Origin: Globicephala melas | Taxonomy: Eukaryota; Chordata; Mammalia; Artiodactyla; Delphinidae | Reading direction: 5' to 3' | Assembly: GCF_963455315.2 (NCBI RefSeq) | Contig: NC_083319.1 | Span: 74,292,563-74,356,562 of the forward strand | Length of the DNA stretch: 64,000 bases | In this document: in pieces, positions 1-11,860 of the stretch | Layout of the letters: the number at the start of each line of letters is the position of its first letter | Numbering within the stretch: the first letter of the stretch is position 1 | Notes under the pieces: model-generated | Told to the model about the DNA's origin: nothing | The model's database searches: none | The model's input: the letters and a program-made list of their open reading frames with translations, nothing else | Made by a program: the position numbers and the translations under genes

Positions 1-170
1 GCATTTAATATAAATTTTATTAACGAGATATTTATAGTATTTTTTTCCATTCTAAGTCTTAAAAATTATATGTATATTTTACATTTCTAGCACATCTCAG
101 CTCACACTAGCCACATTTCAACTGCTCAGTGATCTCATGTGACTAGTAGCTGCCATATTGAACAGTGTAG
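1..170 (-). mobile_element. hAT (Charlie-type) DNA transposon fragment, cut by window edge
   Basis: The stretch with 'actagccacatttcaa' and 'tagctgccatattgaaca' matches my memory of a short non-autonomous mammalian hAT element ending in a 'ggacagtgctg'-like terminal repeat. A second copy of the same family lies in the opposite orientation near 56.7-57.0 kb. Subfamily is not assigned. It is non-coding, and its left part lies outside the window. Confidence 0.65.
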
Positions 171-238
171 CTCTACAATATTGACAATGGTCTATGAAGT
201 ACTCTATCACAAGAACTACACTCAAAAAGAATGCTCTG

Positions 239-486
239 CTCTACGTATATACACTACCGAATGTAAAACAGTTGGCTGGTGGGAAGTAACAGCATAGCAC
301 AGGTGCTTTGCGATGACCTAGAGGGGTGGGATAGGGAGGATGGGATGGAGGCTCAAGAGGGAGGGGATGTGGGGATATGTGAATGCATATAGCTGATTTG
401 CTTTGCTGTGCAACAGAAACGAACATGGTATTGTGAAGCAATTATACTCCAATAAAGATCTATTTAAAAAAATCAAATCAGAGGAA
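239..486 (+). mobile_element. 5'-truncated L1 3' end with target-site duplication
   Basis: This is only the last ~230 bp of an L1 3' UTR, alignable to the larger L1 at about 39035-39286 ('tatacactacc', 'gacctagaggggtgggatag', 'gcaattatactccaataaag'). A polyadenylation signal AATAAA is at 451-456, followed by an A-rich tail. An exact 15-bp TSD, 'aaaaagaatgctctg', flanks it at 224-238 and 487-501, so this is a bona fide target-primed insertion with severe 5' truncation. No coding capacity remains. Confidence 0.9.
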
Positions 487-501
487 AAAAAGAATGCTCT
501 G

Positions 502-1308
502 TGCTCATAAATAAGACCATTAAGGTATCTCTTACGGAGTTTGCACCAAAAAAAAAAAAAAAAAAGAGTGGGACATAGGCAGAAAGGTTAATAGAAGTTA
601 GGAGACACACAGGAAGAAGGTAGGGAGTCAAAATTACAAATAAGCAGAAGCCATCAAGTAGACGAACAAATAGAGAAGCTGTCAGTGACTAGTAACAACA
701 GTAGCACCAAATCTGAACAAAGAAGTTGAATCATGGTTAACAACAGACTACTCAAAACATCAATTGGCCACTAAAGATGCAATATGGTCTAAAGTATCAG
801 TTCAGTTATCCATTAGGCCAGGCAATGTAGCTCATGAAAAAGTGTCCTATCTCCCTTCATCACTGTGTTTCCTTTCAATAAACTTCCATCACCTTTTGTG
901 TGCATTATGTCAAATAGAAAGCAACTTTATTTTGCCTTCTACTATGCCTTTGCATTTATCTATAGAATATTCTTTCCCTGGCCCTGAAAAAAAAAAAATT
1001 CAACCAGCTCCCTGACTTCCTTAGTCATTCTATGGTCCTTTAGGTTGCAAATTTACCCACACTTCTGCTCTTGAAACACTCAGTCTCAGGTAATGATCAA
1101 AACTCCAAAATCTCTTCTTCCTGCTATAAGTAGGAAGCCTGCAGTGAAGAAAATGGGTTTTATTGTCTACCAACCCCAACCATTTCAAACACTTATTCCC
1201 CATCTTCCTAACCACAGTTTTGTTTTGCTCTGTACCTCCAGGGTAGAAGCAAAGTAGAGAGAGAGATGGGAAGAAGGGCAGGAAATATTTACTAGATGTC
1301 TGTAATGA
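502..1308. other. No gene seen; A-run and faint L2-like sequence
   Basis: An A-run is at 549-565 and another near 987-998. The part around 880-990 ('gcctttgcatttatctatag', 'tattctttccctggccctg') faintly resembles sense L2. Small open frames here show no recognisable protein. Confidence 0.4.
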
Positions 1309-1434
1309 TAATTCCCTGGGCGGTCAAGTGGTTAGGACTCTGCACTTCCACTGCAGGGGGCCCAGGTTCGATCCCTGGTTGGGAACTAAGATCTTTCCCA
1401 CGAGTCAAGCCACGGGGCAGCCAAAAAAAAAAAA
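1309..1434 (+). mobile_element. Old CHR-type (tRNA-derived) SINE
   Basis: 'attccctgggcggtcaagtg' corresponds to the SINE head, 'ggttcgatccc' at 1365-1375 is a good RNA polymerase III box B, and an A tail runs 1423-1434. It is shorter and more diverged than the other copies and lacks the GC-rich central block, so it belongs to an older subfamily. No clean TSD is visible. Confidence 0.8.
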
Positions 1435-1879
1435 TACACCTCTGGGATTCAAGTATTTAAAATTGGCTCTTCCTCTCTTATCACCTTTGTGGGTTCTTCA
1501 GCACTGTATCTGTCCCCCACCATCCAGAGTTGAGGGTCTTCCCTTAGTTGATGGGTTCCTTTGACATGGGTAAATATAGTTGGTTGCATTTAGATCCTTA
1601 GCCAGCGCTCTGACATCCTGTTATTTACTTCTAGCTCCTTTCTGCTGAGGTCTGTTTAACACACCGTGATCACTGGTATTAACCTGAGTTAACTAAATCT
1701 ATCTGCCCCATATTGTAAATGACTTTACTAATGGAACTAGAATATTGCAGATCTCTTGACTGAAGGGTTAGTGGGCATTACCAAGGTTTGCCTTTACTCC
1801 CTTAACTACCTTCTTTTCCCACGTTGACTAACCTCTTCTAACTGACTCTCTAATTATACATGTTAATATAGTAAATCTG
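1435..1879. other. No gene or clear repeat seen
   Basis: Unique-looking sequence. Nothing beyond short chance open frames. Confidence 0.4.
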
Positions 1880-2345
1880 TGCATTAGTCAGGGTTCTCCA
1901 GAGAAAGAGAACCAGCAAAGATACATACATAGAAATTGGTTCACTCCATTATGGAGGCTGAGAAGTCCCATGGTCTGCCATCGGCAAACTGGAGATCAGG
2001 AAAGCTGGGGGGTAGGTGTAATTCAGTCCGAGTTCAAAGGTCTGAGAACCAGGGGAGCCAGTGGAGTAATCTGAGTCGAAGTGCCAGAGGAGATGAGATG
2101 AGATGGCTCAGTTCAAGCAGTGAGGCAGGAAACTAGGGGCAAATTCCTCCTTCCTCAGCCTTTTGTTCTATTCAGGCCCTCAATGTGTTAGATGATGACC
2201 ACTTTGAGAAGGGCAATCTACTTTACTGAGTCCAGCAATTGATGCTAATCTCTACCAGAAACACCCTCACAGACACACCCACAAGCAATATCTAATCTGG
2301 GCACCCTATGGCCAGTCAAGTTGACACACAAAATTTACCACCACA
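1880..2345 (+). mobile_element. Ancient interspersed repeat, LTR-like (family name not resolved)
   Basis: It begins 'attagtcagggttctccaga' and ends 'caagttgacacacaaaattt'. I recognise both as the ends of a common mammalian repeat, with the internal 'tatggaggctgagaagtccc' and 'agaaacaccctcacagacac' also typical. The 66-residue open frame inside it is a chance product of the repeat. Confidence 0.65.
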
Positions 2346-3375
2346 ACCTGAGCCCTTTTATCTACTGCTATTGCAAACTGCACGCCATTTCTCTGTCCCA
2401 TTAGGCGCTGATTTTTAGTCTCGAAAGGTAATTTGTTTTTTTTAACATCCTAGTTTCTGAAGAAAGCTTTAATGTATCAAAAACATTAACCTTTAAAAGA
2501 CACTAAGCTTTAGCTCTGAGGTATTTTAAGCGAATTCCATGACAATATGCTTGTTGTTTTTAAACTCCTATTGAGAAGATTTGCTTGGTAAATTCCTTCC
2601 TCCTTGAGTCTACCCTAAAATATGCCGTACTTTCAAGCCCTGGCTCACTGCTCACAAGGGTTTGAATGGCCAATTCAATTTCTACTTGAGGTATCACCCA
2701 GAAAACATGTAAATAAATATTGCTGCCTGGGTGTAAAGAAAGGGTTTTTTTAATAAATAAAAGTTCAAACTATGAAAGTTACGAAACAGAGTTTGCAGAT
2801 TAACTCACAATGTTAGCACTGTGAGTATATATTTCTGTGGCTTAGAGGAAGTTTTTCTAAGTAGGTTTAAATAATTGAGTTCCGTCTCTGCAATCACTAA
2901 TTGTCACATCTCTGAAAAGGCTAGAACCATTTTAGAAATGCACAGTGGGCTTCAAAGGCATCATCTCTCAACAGGCCTTACGTGCCTGGTGGGAAGCTAA
3001 CTGGGTCACACTTCAAGCTGAAGAAATCCAACTGCACCTTACAGAGGACACAGAGAACGTATGTGCGTGCAGAAATCAAGATAACTGAACTGATAATTCA
3101 GATAAAATACATTCCTGTTAGATGAAGCCAGATAATTTAGGCATGAATAACACTTTAGTATTGAATTTTTGGGATAATTGAGTGTCATGAGTTTCCGTTT
3201 AAATTTTTCAGAATAGTATTGTAAAAGAACCTTTACTAACATGAATTGACTTACACTCTTTGAATTAAAGCTGCACTGAAGTTTAAAGGCAGTGTTTAGT
3301 CTAATAAATGTATTATTATGATAAAATGTCATTCATGATTTAACTTAACACTAAGCGGCAATTAACAAAAAATAA
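2346..3375. other. No gene or clear repeat seen
   Basis: About 1 kb of AT-rich, unique-looking sequence. The 97-residue frame on the minus strand (3039-3332) has no recognisable domain and I regard it as chance. Confidence 0.4.
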
Positions 3376-3475
3376 TAGCTGCCATTTAGTGAGAAATGAC
3401 TACTACGTGCCAAGCAGTGTGCTAATAGCTTTATGTGGGTTATTGTGTACGCATAAATCATCACCATAATGGAAA
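3376..3475 (-). mobile_element. MIR SINE fragment (antisense)
   Basis: 'aataatagctgccatttagt' and 'tactacgtgccaagcagtgt' match the antisense MIR 3' region (low-complexity core 'tgccaggcactgt'). Confidence 0.7.
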
Positions 3476-4415
3476 TGTTACAGTGAGATCCCTTCATGTC
3501 TCAGAAGAGTCTGCATGGAATGCAGCCCTGAGCTTGGTGCTCATCATTCCATGATGGGCCCATAATGGATCCCATGGAAGACTGGTAAAATGGTGCCTTG
3601 GAATCATTCTGGAATTAAGCAACGATTATTCTCCTTGGTATATAGATGAAAAAGCCATAATATTATTTGAAAATGCTTTCATTAAAAAGACTAAAAATAG
3701 TAGTATTGAGTTTCTCTTATCTGCAGACCAGTAGGCTTTGTTTGCATCTCAGATACATTCACTCTACACGGTCTCTATTCATTACTTTTGCTCTTGTGAG
3801 TCTTACAAGCATTTTTAATTGGGGGTTTTAAATCTTTTCCTTGAACCATTGGTGAGGTATATTTTCTGAACACAGTGGATAAAATAGCACGCAGCTCTCA
3901 TAGCTTTTGAGGTTATTGTCATTCCCCACTTCCCATGTATAATAAATAAATTAGAGAGTATTGGAGCCTTTAAATGAACAAAAGGTTAAATAAAATTTTA
4001 TGATCTCCCTCGCTGATATCCTGCTAGCACCACATTTTGAGTAATACATCATTAGAGAAATCACCCTCTAATGCATGATTGTAATATTATGATGGGAGAG
4101 TTATTACTTAGAGGCACCTCCTTAAATATACTGTTGGTCCTGAGAGCCTTAAAAAAAGGTTAAGTGAATTTCTTCTTTCCAGGGTTGATGGAAAAGATCT
4201 ACGAAAGGCCCCAGGAATTGAGACAAAGTTATTGGCTTTAGGGGACACTTTCCCATTAATTTAGTAAGCCTGAGAGGCATCACAGGGAAGGCCTTGGCTT
4301 GTCAAATTATACCATTATTATCTCGCCAAACATTTCAATAAATTTAGTTCAGATTAAAGAGCCAAGAAGTACTTATGAGTAGAAAGAAGAGGTTGGAAGC
4401 TTAACTTAATCATAC

Positions 4416-4450
<35 letters not shown>

Positions 4451-5140
4451 AACTGAATTTAAATTTGAACACTTCCTCCCCAACTCCTTTTCCACCACCA
4501 GTGTAAAGATCTTTACCTTAGACTGTTTAAGTGAAAAGGGTTGTTGCATAATAGATGATAAAGATTTTGAAGTTACTAACTGAACTCAGTCAGTGTAAAA
4601 GAGTTATCTACCACTCTAACATAGGCAAACTACCACCTTATTTTTCTTTTCATAAATACACTCTTTGGCAATATAGTCTATGTTTCTATTTGACTCTCCA
4701 CCCACCCACCCACCCTTTGCTCATACAGACAAAGAAAGGAAGATATTTCCTCCATTTTTTCCCAAGATATTCCTACCTGAACATGGGCACCTCTGCCAGG
4801 GAAAGCAGAATTCAGACCTGAGGGCATTTATTCCCATCTAAGCATGTCTCTTCCACAAACAGCAAAGCACAAGGCCTATCTTCATTATCAAATACAAATT
4901 TTGCACAGAGAGAAGGTATAACTATTCATCATTTAAAAATGCTCTCACACAAAGAATACATATGAAAGTAGCTTGTTTTAAAAGAATCAGGTTCCTCAGA
5001 AGGAGAATCATTTGAAATATGCATCCTAGTAGCTTAAATGTATCACTGGGACTAATGAATTTTTATCCCAGAGCAACTGTAAAAGTCAGTGAACTCAATT
5101 CTCCTGACTTAAAACACTCATCAAAAATAAGTTGATAACA
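3476..5140. other. No gene seen; AT microsatellite and CCCA tract inside
   Basis: Unique-looking AT-rich sequence with a TA repeat at 4413-4450 and a CCCA-type run near 4698-4714. Open frames here are short and unrecognised. Confidence 0.4.
4413..4450. repeat. (TA)n microsatellite, interrupted by TG
   Basis: An alternating TA tract is interrupted once by 'tg', so that each half is nearly the mirror of the other. It is self-complementary and could extrude a hairpin. Confidence 0.95.
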
Positions 5141-5290
5141 TTCCTTTTAACAACCCTGCGAGCCTTTGTTATTTACTCCCTACTGATGAGGAAAAGTAAA
5201 GACAGAACGGTTAAGTGCTTAGCTAAAGTCAAATGGCAAAACAGGAAAGGGCAGGGCAAACTAAGGATACCGCCAAATCCCTAATCTGTT
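5141..5290 (-). mobile_element. MIR fragment (antisense, weak)
   Basis: 'aacaaccctgcgagc', 'tgatgaggaaaag' and 'ggttaagtgcttagc' follow the antisense MIR order (ratio of matches moderate). Confidence 0.5.
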
Positions 5291-5924
5291 TTCTGGTCAT
5301 CCTTCCAAGAGAGCTCAAAATCCTATTATTCTTTGCCATGAAGATCTGACTAATCTTCAGACTATGCAGTGGTAAGCAAAGATACAAGGTAGGGTCTGAA
5401 AGAGATAAAGATAATAGATAATTGTCTGCCTGAAGTGACTTTTATTTGGCTAAAGACTTCAGTGGGACTACAAACCATGCCAAAGACAACTGACAAGCAG
5501 CAGGAATGGGAGGCAATTTGATTTCCAGATTAAGATCAGTTAGGGTTGTTCAGCCTTGGCAGACAGAACAGAGATTTTCAATGTAATACATACAAACTAC
5601 ACAACTTTTACTGCTTCCTTTGTTAATATCTTTACTGCCAATAAGACAATGATAAATGACATGCCTTTGAAAGAAATGGTGCAACTAAGAAAAATGAAAA
5701 GGGACAGAGAGAAGAAAAAAGAGGCAGAGTAGGGTAACAGAAGAAAGAACTGAGAACACCTATAGGAGGTTGACTACATGTGCAGAGAGATGAAGAAAGA
5801 GGAGTCTCATTCTACATTTTGACATTGTTTTCCCAACTTTGACTCTGTAATGTACAAATTTCCCTGTCCTTACATATGCCCTTTCAGCTAAGATTTTGAC
5901 ACTATACATCTGTAACGCCATTAA

Positions 5925-6050
5925 GAGATGAAAGAGGAAATAAAACTACATTTGCAGTATTTCTTTAAAGGAAGAAGAGTGGAAACAAAGAAAAAAGGAA
6001 AGAAATAGGGGAGAAAGGAAAGGTGGGAGGGAGGAAAGGCAGGGAGGGTT
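5925..6050. repeat. Purine-rich (GA) low-complexity tract
   Basis: The + strand is almost all G and A ('gaagaagagtggaaac', 'gggagggaggaaaggcaggg'). This is a homopurine tract with no gene. Confidence 0.7.
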
Positions 6051-6059
6051 AGAAAGTGT

Positions 6060-6180
6060 TAGAATAATTGTTACCATTTATTGAGGGTCTACTATTTGCT
6101 ACATATTCTAATAAACATTTTCTAAATCTTATTTCCAATTTTAAAAAAGCCCCATATTAATTCTCAATAATATCTCATGA
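6060..6180 (-). mobile_element. MIR fragment (antisense)
   Basis: 'accatttattgagggtctac' and the following layout resemble antisense MIR. Confidence 0.55.
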
Positions 6181-6220
6181 GAAAGATATTCTCCCCTTCC
6201 CTCCTTCCTCCTTCTCCCTC

Positions 6221-6530
6221 TTTTCTTTTTTTTAATTGAAATATAGTCAATTTACAATATTATTCAGGTATATAACATAGTGATTCGATATTTTTATAGA
6301 TGATACTCTATTTAAAGTTATCACAAAATAATGGGTATATTTCCCTGTACTGTACAATATAACCCTGTCACTTATTTCTTTTATACATAGTAGTTTGTGT
6401 CTCTTAATCCCATACCCCTATCTCTCCTTCCCTCTCCCCACTGGGAACCTCTAGTTTGTTCTCTGTATCTGTGTCCTTCTTTCTCTTTTCTGTCTTTCTT
6501 TTCTCTATTTTTGTTGAGGAACAAAAGACA
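6221..6530 (-). mobile_element. L1 3' end (antisense)
   Basis: It opens with a T-run (6226-6233), followed by 'attgaaatatagtcaattta', the complement of the usual cetartiodactyl L1 3' terminus. 'ctgtactgtacaatataac' and 'ctctccccactgggaacctc' correspond to the L1 3' UTR read in reverse. Only the 3' UTR remains. No TSD was found by eye. Confidence 0.75.
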
Positions 6531-8989
6531 CTTTTAAATATCTAGTATGATCATCACATGAACACTTTACCAAGATCTAATTCAAATGCTGGAATAGCAA
6601 TACCAGGATAATATTAGGGGTACCTGGCCCATGGATGCATATTGCAAATAAGAATTGAGATTTTATTCATAACTTAGTAAGACAACTTTGTGGAGATGGT
6701 TGAAACTTAGGTCAATAAATAACCCTACTTGTCTGAAGAACAAAGTGTTCATGAGCATCTGTCATTACCCTTGTTAAAAAGAGTTACAAGTTACCTAGTT
6801 AAAGTAGATGTCTAATACAATGCCTGGCACAGAGTAGTCCCTAACAAAACGCTCACTGAATAAAAGAATTAATAACTATAGTGCAGAAAGACCTATTAAG
6901 TGGGACTTTGTGACTTTAGCTGCAACCTGGCCAAACACATGATGTCAAAATGTCCTTCTTAACACTTTTACCAAAATTGTAATGACAAGAGATCCAGAAA
7001 AAAACTATGTTAGCAATATTAACTTTTCTGGAAACAGTGAAAAATCAGAAATATTTACCAACTCCCCTATTTTTTATTTCCTGTGATGTGTTTTGGCATA
7101 TTGAATTACATGCTCACAGGTAGTCTTGTGGAAACACTACCTTTTCTGCTAAACTATCCAATACTTGAAAATATGGAGGCCTGCAGGTAAAGCGAGATTG
7201 TTGCACAAGGAATCAGTTGAGATGGCAATCATTCATTGTTATGAATCATCTATGTCCTTAATCAAGTCACTGTACCTACCCTGTGGCCTTAGAACCCCCA
7301 AGAAAATGAAGTGTTTGGACTAAAAGAATCATAATTTTCCATCAGTTTTCTTCTTTCTTGAAGTATATGGTTGAAAGAGAAACTAATGCTATCCATGTTT
7401 ACTTTCTCCTTTATTAACAGATCCCCTAAATTGTGGCAAAGTGAAAATAATACTATATACCTTAGCCTCCTTTGAAGATGGGGATGATGAATTAAATCTG
7501 AGTAGTTTCAGGGAAGGATTTCCAGAAATATCATTTTGTCCCTCTGCCCTCTCTCTTATTTCTTGCCTGGAAATATGACTGTAATAGTTGGAGCTCCAGA
7601 AGCCATATCATGATTTTGAGAATAGGAATCACAAGCTAAGAAATGATTGAAGAATCCTGGATTCTTAATGGCTTCCTGATATTATCATACCTGTGCTGAA
7701 CTCATGTTGAGTTTTTAATATTCGTGTTTATTAATTTTATCTTGAATGTGAACATGAGATGCTGTGGATCAGACTGATTCCTTATTAATTACCTTGCAGT
7801 AGCTAAGTCCATCGCTCTACCTCCTCCTGCCCAGGCCTTAAGCCCTGGAGTGACCAGGTGAAAGTCAGGTCAAATGTCCAATGCTGATAGTTAGATATTC
7901 CATAGAGCAGGAACAGATAATAGATTTTCTCCAGTTATATTCAGGAAACAGACAGCCATTACTGATCCAGAAAGGGGAGGAGAAAAATTTTGCTGATAGG
8001 ATGATAATCCCTTAGAAATGGGATGGCAAGGGTCCTGAGTTCTTACCGTAACCTTTTTGGAAGGTAAATATATCTTTCCAGGGGCCAGATAAACCACTGG
8101 GTATCTTTTGTGACTTTTAAGAGAGAGAGATGTCTCCAAGTTCTGAGCTTCATCTCTTTTTAAAATGGAAATGCCTAAGGAGGTATTGCTCCAGTCTTCC
8201 TAACACCTTGGCTCTTAACTTAGGGACGTACTCCAGGCTGGAACCATTTGGTTCTCTCGGATCAGAGCAATTAACTAGATAAATGGCACAAATCTAATTC
8301 TTATGGTAAGTAAAGAGTAAGATGTTTCTAAGGAACATGAAAGCAAGCATTTTCTGCCTTCATATTATACCAATACCTGTGACTAGGGAGGCTAGGGCTT
8401 TTTACAAGAGTACTGGAAACTACAGAAAACTTTTATTTCTCCAAGCAAACTACATCTAGACTTCTACAAAAAAGAAAAAAAACCTTTATGTGTTTAAGCC
8501 ACTGTAATCACATTTTTATTACTAGCATCAAAACAAACTCCTAGTTGATTCAACGGTTGACTCTGAAGTATCAAGAATTTAGATGAAACCCAGCTTTCAG
8601 CTCATAGGGCAAGTGACCATCATAGTGCTAGAAACATATCGAGCACTGATTACAGGATTGTTGAATGCATGAAGAGATAAATGAATTAATTAACAACCAG
8701 TAGAAGCCACCCCAACTATCTATATTACACAGCAAACAATGGTAAAAGCACAGGACACAATATGACTGACCTGTTTGGATTTTCCTTGCAGTTCTGGTTT
8801 TATTTCAACCCTAATCCGACACACATGCATTTTTCTTTAGAAACATTCAATATTACTACCCCAGTATTCACCTGACTGATTCAACGGTCCATTTAAATGT
8901 AGCTTCTTCAGGAACAAGTTGCAAAGGTATCTTGACTTAAGTTATTTTACTATTCATTACTTTAACACTCTTCATTTAATTTGTTGCAG
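6531..8989. other. No gene; isolated L2-like tails
   Basis: 'caatgcctggcacagagtag' at about 6819-6838 and 'gattgttgaatgcatgaa' near 8657 look like L2/MIR 3' tails. The rest is unique-looking. The 82-residue minus-strand frame at 7891-8139 has no recognisable motif. Confidence 0.4.
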
Positions 8990-9125
8990 AACTTATCACA
9001 TTAAAACTGCCTATATCACAGCTAGTTTGAAAGCTCAGTGAGAATCAAGGACATGTTCATATTACAAGTGACTAAATTCCCAGAATCTAGCTCAGTGCCT
9101 GGCTTCTCTACGTATTTATAAAGAA
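8990..9125 (+). mobile_element. L2 LINE 3' fragment
   Basis: 'cttatcacattaaaactgcc' followed by 'aatctagctcagtgcctggc' keeps the order of the L2 3' end in sense orientation. Confidence 0.6.
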
Positions 9126-9129
9126 ATGA

Positions 9130-9156
9130 CTTTCTCTCTCCCTCTCTCTCTCTCAA
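9130..9156. repeat. (CT)n microsatellite
   Basis: A short pure C/T tract, 'tctctctccctctctctctc' in part. Confidence 0.8.
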
Positions 9157-9165
9157 CATGTTAAT

Positions 9166-10199
9166 CATAATTTTCTAACAATAGTCAGCAAATGGTCGGC
9201 CACAACTTTGGAGGCATTTTTCAGAGTGCATTATTTTCTGGCCAGGAATCACTGCCCTATAGCTGTCTACTTTGCAACGTGGCAGTGGACAAAATTACAC
9301 TCTGCAAAGGAGACAGGAGCAGATGATACAGCCCTAGGCTTGCGAACTGATTTCCTACTTCAAATATGTTTCCTGATTGAAGATTGCACACCTAGGAGGT
9401 GAGATGAGAGAGCTATTTTATAAAAGTGTCCAGCAGATATACTGCAGTAATTCCCACTGTATTCATCATTTACTGAATTGCTCACACACCAGAGGTATAA
9501 TCCAATGTAAATGATCTCATCACCCATCAGTATGAGGGCTCACAAATCCAACTTGGCCTCAAGCTAAAACTTGACATTTCAAGGTTCTCAAATCCACAGT
9601 AAGTAAGCAGTATATTGATGACTTCCAAACGTCTCTTCTGAAACAGCCCCAGCTTTTGAGAAATGCAGGTGTTTGTGATCTAGAAACAGAAGTGGCCAGC
9701 TGCCCTTGACGTACTTGGGGCACAGTTCCATATTTCCTACCCCTGATTTGGCCCTGAGAGGGGAACATTTTGTGCAAAAGATAATGGAATTGGCACCATT
9801 TGCATTCTGCTCATACACATACTAAAGAATGAAATTTAAAAGGCTCATTTTAAAGTACCCCTTCTTGCAGTTTCACTGGCATTGCTGTATGTGGGAAGAC
9901 ATAAGGCATTCTCATGCTTTGAAATCAGAACACCACAAAGATTCACCAGAGATTGTCAGGGACCTTGAGGGTCCATCTACGCATGAACCCACTCCAATAA
10001 AGTGTTATTGAACTTGAGGTAAGTCCACTAACCTTTCTCAGTCTGTGTTTCTTGATTATCACAAAAGAGGACCAGGCTAAATTGTTATAAATCTCCTTGT
10101 GTAATCTTCTGATTACACAACTCTGAACAAGATTACATTTCGAGTAATTTCATTTAGGGCTAATATTGATCATCCGCCCCCTCAATTAATTCCCTGTAA
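9166..10199. other. No gene or clear repeat seen
   Basis: Overlapping small frames on both strands (about 9559-9818 minus and 9208-9402 plus) have no recognisable domain or shared coding signal. Confidence 0.4.
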
Positions 10200-10325
10200 A
10201 TTGTGTGGTGTAATGGACAGAACTTGGGCTTGTCAAATATACCTACAATCTAGTTCTTGCTCTGCCACAATACTTCCTAGCTATGTGATCTTGGACAAAA
10301 CAGTTATTCTCCTTTTCAGATTTTA
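10200..10325 (+). mobile_element. MIR SINE fragment
   Basis: 'gtggtgtaatggacagaac', 'ctctgccacaat' and 'gctatgtgatcttggacaa' match sense MIR (tRNA-like head, box B region and core) in order. Confidence 0.75.
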
Positions 10326-11079
10326 TTTTATTTTTTTACTGTTGAGTCTGTTACCATAACAGGCAGGGTAAACTGTGCTGTACAAACAAAACTGTCAGGT
10401 GTTCTTGTATATGCTAGAAGTGACTAATTGCAATCCTAGCTGTGGACTGAAGGGAAAATAAGCTTAACTTGAATCAAATAACAGATTTACTTATAGGAAC
10501 CATACTCTGCTATCTCCTTATTATAACTTGGTAAATTATAATTGGGGTGAAGCATGGATATAGAATCTTTGTGTTTGTTACTGAATGCTTTTCTCTCTTT
10601 TATATGGTAAATGGGAAAAAAAAAGTATAGATGGTTATTTGTAGAAACATACCTAATTTCAAGGGCATAAAGAATTCGATTCTACTTCTCCATGTGTTTT
10701 CTTACTAATATCTAAACTCCTTTTAATGGGTACATTCAATAGTCATATACTTTTACAAGAAATAGAGACTATTCTGGAGGAGGCAGCTCACTGAGAAATT
10801 CAAATAAAGGTAGAAATGATTGAGTTCAGTTTTCTTACAAAGAATAAGTTTATATAAGAAAAAGAGAAGAGTCTACATAGGTTTCCTGAAAAGGGAGTGA
10901 TGCAAGTTTACAATTAGAGACATGACTGAAGATTTAAATTGGAATAGAAAAAGACTGTCTTATTAATTGGCTGAAAATAGTTCAGTCCGTTAATAACCAA
11001 GGATGCACTGAGGTTTCTAAAACTATTGCTCATTTTCTAATTAAACCTGAAACTATTCTTGTGAAGTGTCCAGGAGCCA
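10326..11079. other. No gene or clear repeat seen
   Basis: AT-rich unique-looking sequence. Confidence 0.4.
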
Positions 11080-11200
11080 GCAGTAATTATCCCCATTTTG
11101 TGAATAAAAGAACACAGTGTCTGAGAGGTGAGGCAGTTTAAGTGTATAATCAAATCAGTAACACTTAAAAGAGCAAATGCAGAAGGTGATGAGTAGAGAG
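11080..11200 (-). mobile_element. MIR fragment (antisense)
   Basis: 'taattatccccattttgtga' is the diagnostic antisense MIR core. Confidence 0.65.
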
Positions 11201-11759
11201 TGCCTTCTTCTTTGCATGTAGATAGCAATAAACAGACAAATTGGCTGGAGTATGGTAGATAGAAAGTTGGATTTAAAACTAGAAAACTTAAAGGTAAGTG
11301 TTTTCCAACTCATAAAGACCAGATTTGGGGTCAGTTACTTACATTATCTACACTATCTATGAGTTGGAAATAACAGCAATCACTTTCTAGCATTGTGGAA
11401 ATGAATAAATGGGAATACGTATGTTTGACGTGATGGAGTAGTGATAGGGAACTCACGGTTCCCCCTTTTCTTGCCAACTCTTCCTGCAATGAGGAATGCT
11501 TGTCTGAAGTGATCAATACCAGGAAGTCAATTCAGGCTCAATCTCAGCAGGTGGCACTTCCCAAGGATTTATAAGATTAATGCCCATAAATTTATAAGAT
11601 TAATTCAGCTTCTAATCAGGATCTGAGCACTCACAGTATGGAGTCTCCCTATTAAAATAAGAAGTTGTCTATAAAGTATCTTTTTCTCACTATATGAGAA
11701 CTTCTGGGAGAGTTTAAGCCTCCCAGAGTAACTTGAGTAAATTCTAAGTCAACTGTCTT
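11201..11759. other. No gene; short local duplication
   Basis: 'atttataagattaa' occurs twice between about 11568 and 11603, a small tandem-type duplication. Nothing else was recognised. Confidence 0.5.
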
Positions 11760-11860
11760 GACTCTTCCATTTTACAGAAAAAGACAATGAGGCCCAGACA
11801 TACCCAAATTAACAAAAATAAGAAGGCTAAGACTGAATTCTCTATCTCTTTCCTCTAAGA
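11760..11860 (-). mobile_element. MIR fragment (antisense)
   Basis: 'tccattttacagaaaaagac' and 'aatgaggcccaga' follow antisense MIR. Confidence 0.6.

Noticed and set aside
1309..1434. tRNA gene (box A/box B like elements)
   Set aside because: No acceptor stem pairing or full cloverleaf, and an A tail follows. It is a tRNA-derived SINE; the same applies to the other CHR copies.
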